Part shown: positions 56,164 to 64,000 of the stretch, piece by piece
Layout: each line of letters begins with the position of its first letter
Numbering within the stretch: the first letter of the stretch is position 1
Source: Streptomyces pinistramenti
GTDB lineage: Bacteria; Actinomycetota; Actinomycetes; Streptomycetales; Streptomycetaceae
Assembly (NCBI RefSeq): GCF_020564935.1
Contig: NZ_JAJCXB010000015.1
Span: 62,001-126,000 of the forward strand
Length of the DNA stretch: 64,000 nucleotides
Reading direction: 5' to 3'
Notes under the pieces: model-generated
Database searches by the model: none
What the model was told of the DNA's origin: nothing
The model's input: only the letters and a program-made list of their open reading frames with translations
Made by a program: the position numbers and the translations under genes

Positions 56164-56220
56164 GTTGCATCCCAACCTCACAAATCCCGCCAAAACCCTC
56201 AGCTTCGAGAAGAGACGCAG

Positions 56221-58083
56221 ATGACCGAGCAGGCCCCGGGGGCCCACCATCCGCAGCCGCGGACCCGTCACTCCGGCGGATCGCAGCAGACCGCCGCCGT
56301 GGAGCACGTCACGGGTGCGCAGTCCCTCATTCGTTCGCTTGAGGAGGTCGGGGCCGACACCGTGTTCGGCATTCCCGGCGGTGCGATCCTTCCGGCGTAC
56401 GACCCGATGATGGATTCCTCGAAGGTCCGGCACGTCCTGGTGCGCCACGAGCAGGGTGCGGGGCACGCCGCCACCGGTTACGCGCAGGCCACCGGCAAGG
56501 TCGGGGTGTGCATGGCGACTTCCGGGCCCGGTGCCACGAACCTCGTCACGCCGATCGCCGACGCGCACATGGACTCCGTCCCGCTGGTCGCCATCACCGG
56601 GCAGGTCGCCTCGGCGGCCATCGGCACGGACGCCTTCCAGGAGGCGGACATCTGCGGCATCACGATGCCGATCACCAAGCACAACTTCCTGGTCACGGAC
56701 CCGCTGGAGATCCCGCGGACCATCGCGGAGGCGTTCCACATCGCGTCCACGGGCCGCCCCGGTCCTGTCCTGGTCGACATCGCCAAGGACGCCCTCCAGT
56801 CGAAGACCACCTTCAGCTGGCCGCCGCACACCGAACTGCCCGGCTACCGCCCGGTGACCAAGCCGCACGCCAAGCAGATCCGCGAGGCCGCCCGGCTGAT
56901 CGTGGAGTCCAAGCGGCCGGTGCTGTACGTCGGCGGCGGGGTCATGAAGTCCGGTGCCTCCGCCGAGCTGAAGGTGCTCGCCGAGCTGACCGGCGCGCCC
57001 GTCACCACCACCCTGATGGCGCTGGGCTCCTTCCCCGACAGCCACCCCCAGCACGTCGGCATGCCCGGCATGCACGGCGCCGTCACCGCCGTCACCGCCC
57101 TGCAGAAGTCGGACCTGCTGATCACCCTCGGCGCCCGCTTCGACGACCGCGTCACCGGCAAGCTGGACTCCTTCGCCCCGTACGCCAAGGTCGTGCACGC
57201 GGATATCGACCCGGCCGAGATCGGCAAGAACCGCGTCGCCGACGTGCCGATCGTCGGTGACGCCCGTGAGGTCATCGCCGACCTGATCGTCGCGGTCCAG
57301 GCGGAGCACGACGCCGGTCACAAGGGCGACTACCGCGCCTGGTGGAAGGACCTCAACCGCTGGCGCGACACCTACCCGCTGGGCTACGACCAGCCCGAGG
57401 ACGGCAGCCTGTCACCGCAGCAGGTCATCGAGCGGATCGGCAAGCTGGCTCCCGAAGGCACCATCTACGCGGCCGGCGTGGGCCAGCACCAGATGTGGGC
57501 CGCCCACTTCATCGACTACGAGCAGCCCTCGACGTGGCTCAACTCCGGTGGCGCCGGCACGATGGGCTACGCCGTCCCGGCGGCGATGGGCGCCAAGGCG
57601 GGGCAGCCGGACCGTATGGTGTGGGCGATCGACGGCGACGGCTGCTTCCAGATGACCAACCAGGAACTGGTCACCTGCGCGCTGAACAACATCCCCATCA
57701 AGGTCGCGATCATCAACAACGGTGCGCTGGGCATGGTCCGCCAGTGGCAGACGCTCTTCTACAACCAGCGCTACTCCAACACCGTGCTGCACAGCGGCCC
57801 CGGCAACGAGGCGGGCGAGGACAAGCCCCGCGGCACCCGCGTCCCCGACTTCGTGAAGCTGTCCGAGGCGATGGGCTGTGTCGCGCTGCGCTGCGAGGAC
57901 CCGGCCGAGCTGGACGCCGTCATCGCCAAGGCCAATGCCATCAACGACCGCCCGGTCGTGGTCGACTTCATCGTCCACGAGGACGCACAGGTCTGGCCGA
58001 TGGTCGCCGCCGGCACCTCCAACGACGAGGTCATGGCCGCCCGGGGCGTGCGCCCCGACTTCGGCGACCACGCCGACGACTGA
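56221..58083 (+). CDS. ilvB: Acetolactate synthase, large subunit
   Basis: ThDP enzyme of 620 residues, first step of valine, leucine and isoleucine synthesis: condenses pyruvate with pyruvate or 2-oxobutyrate. The ThDP Glu is in [18 protein letters not shown]/quinone regions include [13 protein letters not shown] and [18 protein letters not shown], and the ThDP-Mg motif is [15 protein letters not shown]. About 40 disordered residues precede the core. The ATG at 56221 follows GAGAAGAGA. It lies behind the attenuator and starts the ilvB-ilvN-ilvC set. The catalytic subunit is feedback-controlled by IlvN (next gene). Confidence 0.97.
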   Translation: MTEQAPGAHHPQPRTRHSGGSQQTAAVEHVTGAQSLIRSLEEVGADTVFGIPGGAILPAYDPMMDSSKVRHVLVRHEQGAGHAATGYAQATGKVGVCMATSGPGATNLVTPIADAHMDSVPLVAITGQVASAAIGTDAFQEADICGITMPITKHNFLVTDPLEIPRTIAEAFHIASTGRPGPVLVDIAKDALQSKTTFSWPPHTELPGYRPVTKPHAKQIREAARLIVESKRPVLYVGGGVMKSGASAELKVLAELTGAPVTTTLMALGSFPDSHPQHVGMPGMHGAVTAVTALQKSDLLITLGARFDDRVTGKLDSFAPYAKVVHADIDPAEIGKNRVADVPIVGDAREVIADLIVAVQAEHDAGHKGDYRAWWKDLNRWRDTYPLGYDQPEDGSLSPQQVIERIGKLAPEGTIYAAGVGQHQMWAAHFIDYEQPSTWLNSGGAGTMGYAVPAAMGAKAGQPDRMVWAIDGDGCFQMTNQELVTCALNNIPIKVAIINNGALGMVRQWQTLFYNQRYSNTVLHSGPGNEAGEDKPRGTRVPDFVKLSEAMGCVALRCEDPAELDAVIAKANAINDRPVVVDFIVHEDAQVWPMVAAGTSNDEVMAARGVRPDFGDHADD

Positions 58084-58127
58084 GCCCAGGACGCCACGGA
58101 CGCACGGAAGAAGAGAGAAGACCGACC

Positions 58128-59799
<1,672 letters not shown>

Positions 59800-59807
59800 C
59801 ACCCGTC

Positions 59808-59847
59808 GGACGAAGGGGTCGCGGCACTGCCCGCGGCCCCTTCGTCC
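59808..59847 (+). terminator. Terminator of the ilv operon
   Basis: Inverted repeat GGACGAAGGGG (59808-59818) / CCCCTTCGTCC (59837-59847), with an inner GCGG/CCGC stem. It lies 8 bp after the ilvC stop. Confidence 0.85.
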
Positions 59848-60080
59848 GTGCGGCCGCGGCCCCGTCCACCGATACGGCGGCGCCGCCTTGTCCACCGCGT
59901 AGAACCACGCACGGGTGATCCTTACGCTTCGGCACAGGTACGCCCCGGGCCGCCACTACACTGCCAGGCACAAGCGCGTCAGGCTCACAGCGTCGTGCGT
60001 CTTCCACGCGGCTGCCCCCTTCACCGCCTTCGGCCGTCGGGACGGTCGTCCGCGAAGGACTAGTGAGGACTGAAGACCAC

Positions 60081-61673
60081 GTGAGCTCGAAACCTGTCGT
60101 ACTGATCGCCGAAGAACTCTCGCCCGCCACCGTCGACGCCCTCGGCCCGGACTTCGAGATCCGGCACTGCAACGGCGCGGACCGCGCCGTCCTGCTCCCC
60201 GCCATCGCCGAAGCGGACGCCGTCCTCGTGCGCAGCGCGACGAAGATCGACGCCGAGGCCATCGCCGCCGCGAAGAAGCTGAAGGTCGTCGCCCGCGCCG
60301 GCGTGGGTCTGGACAACGTCGACGTCTCCGCCGCCACCAAGGCGGGCGTGATGGTCGTCAACGCCCCGACCTCCAACATCGTCACCGCCGCCGAGCTGGC
60401 CTGCGGCCTGCTGGTCGCCACGGCCCGCAACATCCCGCAGGCCAACACCGCCCTGAAGAACGGCGAGTGGAAGCGCAGCAAGTACACCGGTGTCGAGCTG
60501 AGCGAGAAGACTCTCGGCGTGGTCGGCCTCGGCCGGATCGGCGTCCTGGTCGCGCAGCGGATGTCGGCCTTCGGCATGAAGGTCGTCGCCTACGACCCCT
60601 ACGTCCAGCCGGCCCGCGCCGCGCAGATGGGGGTCAAGCTCCTCACCCTCGACGAGCTGCTCGCGGTCTCCGACTTCATCACCGTGCACCTGCCCAAGAC
60701 CCCCGAGACGGTCGGCCTGATCGGCGACGACGCGCTGCGCAAGGTGAAGCCGTCGGTCCGGATCGTCAACGCCGCCCGTGGCGGGATCGTCGACGAGGCC
60801 GCGCTGGCCAGTGCGCTCAAGGAGGGCCGGGTGGCCGGCGCAGGTCTGGACGTCTACGCGTCCGAGCCGTGCACCGACTCGCCGCTGTTCGAGTTCGACC
60901 AGGTCGTGGCCACCCCGCACCTCGGCGCATCGACGGGCGAGGCGCAGGAGAAGGCCGGTATCGCGGTCGCCAGGTCGGTGCGGCTCGCGCTGGCCGGCGA
61001 ACTGGTGCCGGACGCGGTCAACGTCCAGGGCGGCGTGATCGCCGAGGACGTCAAGCCGGGGCTGCCGCTGGCCGAGCGTCTGGGCCGGATCTTCACCGCG
61101 CTGGCCGGTGAGGTCGCGCTGCGCCTCGATGTCGAGGTGTACGGCGAGATCACCCAGCACGACGTGAAGGTGCTCGAACTCTCCGCGCTCAAGGGCGTGT
61201 TCGAGGACATCGTCGACGAGACGGTCTCCTACGTCAACGCGCCGCTGTTCGCGCAGGAGCGCGGCGTCGAGGTGCGGCTGACGACCAGCAGCGAGTCGGC
61301 CGAGCACCGCAACGTCGTGACGGTGCGCGGCACCCTCGCCGACGGCGAAGAGGTCTCGATCTCCGGCACCCTCTCGGGCCACAAGAACGCCCAGAAGGTC
61401 GTCGCGGTCGGGGAGCACTCCATCGACCTGGCGCTCGCCGACCACATGGCGTTCCTGCGCTACAGCGACCGCCCCGGTGTCGTCGGCACCGTCGGCAGGA
61501 TCCTGGGCGAGGCGGGCATCAACATCGGCGGCATGCAGGTCTCGCGGGCCGACGTGGGCGGCGAGGCCCTGGTTGCGCTGACCGTCGACGACACCATTCC
61601 GGCCGGCGTGCTCGCCGAGATCTCCGACGAGATCGGCGCGACCTCCGTGCGCGCGGTCAATCTCGCCCACTGA
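60081..61673 (+). CDS. serA: D-3-phosphoglycerate dehydrogenase
   Basis: NAD-dependent first step of serine synthesis, 530 residues, the long form with an intervening domain and a C-terminal ACT domain (RPGVVGTVGRILGEAGINIG). The NAD motif is VVGLGRIGVLVAQ; catalytic residues are in VNAARGGIVDE (Arg), DVYASEPC (Glu) and VATPHLGASTGEA (His). The ACT domain usually binds serine as a feedback signal. The GTG at 60081 (VSSKPVVLIAEE) is the usual family start; a GTG at 60063 is also possible. It has its own upstream region of 281 bp after the ilv terminator. A strong hairpin follows. Serine made here links to glyA at the other end of the window. Confidence 0.96.
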   Translation: MSSKPVVLIAEELSPATVDALGPDFEIRHCNGADRAVLLPAIAEADAVLVRSATKIDAEAIAAAKKLKVVARAGVGLDNVDVSAATKAGVMVVNAPTSNIVTAAELACGLLVATARNIPQANTALKNGEWKRSKYTGVELSEKTLGVVGLGRIGVLVAQRMSAFGMKVVAYDPYVQPARAAQMGVKLLTLDELLAVSDFITVHLPKTPETVGLIGDDALRKVKPSVRIVNAARGGIVDEAALASALKEGRVAGAGLDVYASEPCTDSPLFEFDQVVATPHLGASTGEAQEKAGIAVARSVRLALAGELVPDAVNVQGGVIAEDVKPGLPLAERLGRIFTALAGEVALRLDVEVYGEITQHDVKVLELSALKGVFEDIVDETVSYVNAPLFAQERGVEVRLTTSSESAEHRNVVTVRGTLADGEEVSISGTLSGHKNAQKVVAVGEHSIDLALADHMAFLRYSDRPGVVGTVGRILGEAGINIGGMQVSRADVGGEALVALTVDDTIPAGVLAEISDEIGATSVRAVNLAH

Positions 61674-61696
61674 TCCACCGGATTTCCGCAGCTCAT

Positions 61697-61733
61697 ACGG
61701 GCCCGGACCCCGCCTCGGCGGGGCCGGGCCCGT
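61697..61733 (+). terminator. Terminator of serA
   Basis: Hairpin with arms ACGGGCCCGG-A-CCCCGC (61697-61713) and GCGGGGCCGGGCCCGT (61718-61733), one bulged A, CTCG loop. It is 24 bp after the serA stop and is followed by TTGCC. Confidence 0.85.
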
Positions 61734-62005
61734 TGCCGTGCGGTCCGGGTGGCCCGCGTGGGTGCGGGGCGCCGCGAGAGGCCGACGAACGGCCGCGTCC
61801 GGCCGGGTGACGGACGGTACCGGGGGGCCTCGGCATCATTCACCCGAATGGCGTAGTGGGTGGGGAGGGGCCGAGCGCCGTCAATACCGTCCGGGGCCCG
61901 TCGGAGCCGGTGTTTTCCCCCGCTCCCGACTCGCTGGGTGCGTGTTCGCGTCGCGCAATGGGAACTGCGCGTGCCCTGCCGGCGCGGGCGGAAGGAGAAG
62001 ACGCC
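61734..62005. promoter_or_regulatory. Promoter region before the PRC-barrel gene
   Basis: The 272-bp gap holds a short inverted repeat CATTC-ACCC-GAATG (61837-61850) and a GTTTT plus GGGTGC pair (61912, 61936) that loosely recalls a stress sigma-factor promoter but with too long a spacer (20 nt). No certain promoter was assigned. A GAAGGAGA ribosome site (61991) lies before the ATG at 62006. Confidence 0.35.
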
Positions 62006-63034
62006 ATGAATGCACCCCTGGGTGACACCCCTCAGGATCTGACCGGACTGAACGTGGTCGATGCGGAGGGCGCCAAGGTGGGCGCGGTCCAGCAGGTCTA
62101 CCGGGACGACGCCACCAATATTGCCGAGTGGATCACCGTGCGGACCGGCCTCTTCGGGATGAAGGAGACCTTCGTACCGCTTGCCGGGGCGCGGCGGGTG
62201 GACGACGAGCTGCACGTTCCGCACACCAAGGAAACGATCAAGGAGGCGCCGCGGATCGATGCCGACGGGCATCTCGATCCCTCCGAGGAGGAAGAGCTGT
62301 ACCGCCACTACGGGCTGACCCGGCCGGGTACGGCACCCGGCACCATGAAGGGCGCCGACACCGGCAGCCCGGCAGGCACCGGAAACGCCGGGATGACGGG
62401 CACCGGCAGGGCGGCCGGCGGCGCCGCGGGGATGGCCGCGGCCGGCACCGGAGGCGACGCGCGGCGGGCCCGTACGCCGGCCGGCGACCGCGACCGGGCG
62501 ATGGCCGAGGGCGCCGGAACGCTCCACAAGGAGCGCACCGACCGGCCGCTGGCCGGGGCGGGGGCCGGCGGGATGGCGATGTCCCGCGGCCGCGGCGAAG
62601 GCGAGACCGCGGGCAGGGAACAGGTGCCCGAGATCCTGCTCTCCGAGGAGCAGATGCAGATCGGCACCGAGGAGCACGAGAGCGGCCGTGCGCATCTGCG
62701 CAAGCGCGTGGTCACCGAGGACGTGCACCGCACCATCCCGATCAGCCACGAAGAGGTGCGGATGGTCCGCGAGCGGATCACCGAGGACGAGCGGCTGAGC
62801 GGCCGGACCGCGCCGCGCATCGGTGACGGTGAGGTCGAGGTCGTCCTGCACGAGGAACAGGCCGTGGTCAGCAAGAAGACCGTGCCGGTGGAACGGGTGC
62901 GGCTGGAGACCGAGCGGGTCACGGAGCAGAAGGAGGTCAACGTCGAGATCCGCACGGAGCAGCTGGAGTTCGACGACGGCAGGACGTCCCGTAAGGGTGA
63001 GCGGAAGGGCCCGGGGCCGGACCGGCGCCGGTGA
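62006..63034 (+). CDS. PRC-barrel and DUF2382 domain protein
   Basis: Product of 342 residues. An N-terminal PRC-barrel (about 10-95, with LTGLNVVDAEGAKVGAVQQV and WITVRTGLFGMKETFVPL) is followed by a Gly/Ala/Thr-rich linker (about 115-200) and a C-terminal DUF2382 domain. That domain has ILLSEEQMQIGTEEHESGRA, LRKRVVTEDVHRTIPI and VPVERVRLETERVTEQKEVN. This two-domain layout is common in actinobacteria and in general-stress proteins, but its function is not known. The domain lengths and order are normal. The ATG at 62006 has GAAGGAGA upstream. It is followed by two hairpins and a tandem repeat. No export signal is seen. Confidence 0.88.
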   Translation: MNAPLGDTPQDLTGLNVVDAEGAKVGAVQQVYRDDATNIAEWITVRTGLFGMKETFVPLAGARRVDDELHVPHTKETIKEAPRIDADGHLDPSEEEELYRHYGLTRPGTAPGTMKGADTGSPAGTGNAGMTGTGRAAGGAAGMAAAGTGGDARRARTPAGDRDRAMAEGAGTLHKERTDRPLAGAGAGGMAMSRGRGEGETAGREQVPEILLSEEQMQIGTEEHESGRAHLRKRVVTEDVHRTIPISHEEVRMVRERITEDERLSGRTAPRIGDGEVEVVLHEEQAVVSKKTVPVERVRLETERVTEQKEVNVEIRTEQLEFDDGRTSRKGERKGPGPDRRR

Positions 63035-63063
63035 CCCGGGCGGGGTGCCGGCCCCGGGGGAGC

Positions 63064-63095
63064 GGCGGAGGCCCCTGAACGCTCCGGCCTCCGCC
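63064..63095. terminator. Terminator 1 after the PRC-barrel gene
   Basis: Perfect 10-bp inverted repeat GGCGGAGGCC (63064-63073) / GGCCTCCGCC (63086-63095), 12-nt loop, 29 bp after the stop. Confidence 0.7.
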
Positions 63096-63133
63096 CGCCC
63101 CAGCCCTGTCGGCACCCGCCCCGAACTGCGACC

Positions 63134-63168
63134 GGCCCGGCCTCCCGCCCGCCTGCGGAGGCCGGGCC
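63134..63168. terminator. Terminator 2 between convergent genes
   Basis: Perfect 12-bp inverted repeat GGCCCGGCCTCC (63134-63145) / GGAGGCCGGGCC (63157-63168), 11-nt loop. Probably serves the leftward gene beginning beyond the window edge as well. Confidence 0.7.
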
Positions 63169-63200
63169 CTTGCCTGTCCGGGCGCCGGGCATCCGTGGCC

Positions 63201-63240
63201 GTGTACGTCAACAGGCCCCCGTGTACGTCAACAGGCCCCG
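63201..63240 (+). repeat. 20-bp tandem duplication
   Basis: Two adjacent 20-bp units beginning GTGTACGTCAACAGGCCCC, differing only in the last base (C versus G). They lie in the gap between the terminators and the convergent regulator gene. Probably a recent slippage or unequal recombination event. Confidence 0.9.
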
Positions 63241-63276
63241 GGGAAACGGGAGTTCAGCGTCTCCCGTGCCCGGGTG

Positions 63277-64000
63277 TCACAGCCGTGCCGCCTTCAGGGA
63301 CATGTGCAGCAGCAGACGGTCCTCGCCCTCGTCGAGGTCGAGGCCGGTGAGTTTCTCCACCCGGCCCAGGCGGTAGTAGAGGGTCTGGCGGTGGATGCCG
63401 AGGGCCTGCGCGGTGCGGCCCGCCTGGCCCGCGCAGTCGAGGAACGCCTCGACGGTGCGGGCGAGTTCGGTGTGCGCGGGCGCCAGCAGCGGGCGGACCG
63501 CGGCGTCGGTCGCGCCGGCGGGCAGCGTGGTCAGCAGCCGGTACGAGCCCAGGGCCGTCCACTCGGCGACCGGGCCGAAGCGCGGCTCGGCGCGGGCAGC
63601 GCGGGCGGCGTCCAGGGCCTCCCGCCAGATCGCCGGAAGACCGGTCAACTCCTGGGTGCCGGAGGCGATTCCGGCCGCGCCGGGCCGTAGCTGGGAACCG
63701 TCGGCCGGGGAGGTGCGGACGGGCCGGCGGCCGGCGGCGGCCGGGGCGGCGGCGCCGGCGCGCGGGGAACGCAGCAGATGTTCGGCCACGGTGTGGGCGG
63801 GGCCGAGCGCACCGGGCGAACGGAGCCGCACCAGGGCGGCCAGCGCGGGGACCGGCGGGGCGGCGCGTGGCGGACCGGTGCCCGAGGCCCCGGGCTGGGC
63901 GGGGACGGTGGCGGCCTCACCTGCGCCGCCCGTCGCCCCGCCGGGCTGGAGCGCGCAGGCCGCCAGCAGGCCCGGCAGGCTCGGCGGCGGCGCCGCGTCG
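63277..64000 (-). CDS. PucR-like HTH regulator, N-terminus outside window
   Basis: The last 241 codons are visible and the frame stays open to the right edge, so the start lies beyond 64000. The C-terminus is a PucR-type helix-turn-helix ([21 protein letters not shown], then [22 protein letters not shown]), the usual end of the PucR/CdaR family of regulators. The preceding region is low complexity (Ala/Pro/Gly) with [17 protein letters not shown]. Such proteins often control purine or amino-acid catabolic genes, but the target cannot be read here. It is convergent with the PRC-barrel gene. A shorter internal GTG at 63831 exists but the longer frame is more likely. Confidence 0.85.
   Translation of the reverse strand, partial: DAAPPPSLPGLLAACALQPGGATGGAGEAATVPAQPGASGTGPPRAAPPVPALAALVRLRSPGALGPAHTVAEHLLRSPRAGAAAPAAAGRRPVRTSPADGSQLRPGAAGIASGTQELTGLPAIWREALDAARAARAEPRFGPVAEWTALGSYRLLTTLPAGATDAAVRPLLAPAHTELARTVEAFLDCAGQAGRTAQALGIHRQTLYYRLGRVEKLTGLDLDEGEDRLLLHMSLKAARL

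Noticed and set aside
61912..61941. GTTTT...GGGTGC as a SigB-type promoter of the PRC-barrel gene
   Set aside because: The spacer of 20 nt is too long for the known consensus and the second box is imperfect.
63201..63240. The 20-bp tandem unit as a CRISPR or attachment site
   Set aside because: Only two units without spacers, and no integrase nearby.

Overview
The window is a high-GC actinobacterial chromosome segment, almost certainly from a Streptomyces. The evidence is the strong G/C bias at third codon positions, frequent GTG starts, translationally coupled overlaps (GTGA/ATGA), Tat-type secreted enzymes, and a gene order I recognise from the S. coelicolor chromosome: gcvT-gcvH-glyA, a five-gene oligopeptide transporter, mnmA, ligA-rmdB, gatC-gatA-gatB, a second GGDEF/EAL gene, then ilvB-ilvN-ilvC-serA. 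Most of it is core chromosome. I saw no rRNA, tRNA, IS element, prophage or CRISPR array. By eye I found no TTA leucine codon in any called gene.

Layout. 1-2.95 kb: the glycine cleavage genes gcvT and gcvH with glyA (cut by the window edge), read leftward behind a tandem glycine riboswitch. 3.2-5.6 kb: a P-loop kinase-like protein and two SseB-like proteins. 6.0-12.3 kb: a peptide/nickel-type ABC importer in the order permease, binding lipoprotein, permease, ATPase, ATPase, followed by a secreted M1 aminopeptidase that could supply or trim its peptides. 13.8-15.4 kb: a TRIC-type channel and a thioesterase, divergent.

15.5-23.5 kb is the most unusual part: four tightly packed genes encoding a Trypco1 protein, a trypsin fused to a VMAP-C-like domain, a MoxR-type AAA+ ATPase, and a 1439-residue protein joining a vWA-like domain, a STAND NTPase and a TPR region. 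This matches the predicted MoxR/vWA/VMAP 'ternary' conflict systems, here with a protease as the likely effector.

23.5-35.5 kb: accessory and housekeeping genes. They include an Asp-nucleophile alpha/beta hydrolase, a cysteine desulfurase and MnmA (tRNA 2-thiouridine), a GIDE-domain membrane protein, a Tat amidase, NADP-type glutamate dehydrogenase, a LOG-family protein, an SDR, and a MarR regulator followed by an MFS exporter with two matching palindromic operators. 35.6-45.1 kb: a short MetE-like protein, LigA, the c-di-GMP protein RmdB (GGDEF and EAL both intact), and GatC/A/B with a small conserved-looking gene between gatA and gatB. 45.3-52.8 kb: an F420-type oxidoreductase, a Tat phospholipase C, a membrane protein, a lipoprotein PQQ-type sugar dehydrogenase, an aldo/keto reductase and a 2-hydroxyacid dehydrogenase.

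53-61.7 kb: a PAS-GGDEF-EAL protein whose EAL domain has lost its catalytic residues, then branched-chain amino acid synthesis (ilvB, ilvN, ilvC) behind a leader-peptide attenuator, and serA. 61.7-64 kb: a PRC-barrel/DUF2382 stress-type protein and the C-terminal part of a PucR-like regulator running off the window. Many genes have a TANNNT box 6-9 nt before the start codon, suggesting leaderless transcripts. All functional names come from motif recognition and synteny; no database search was run.
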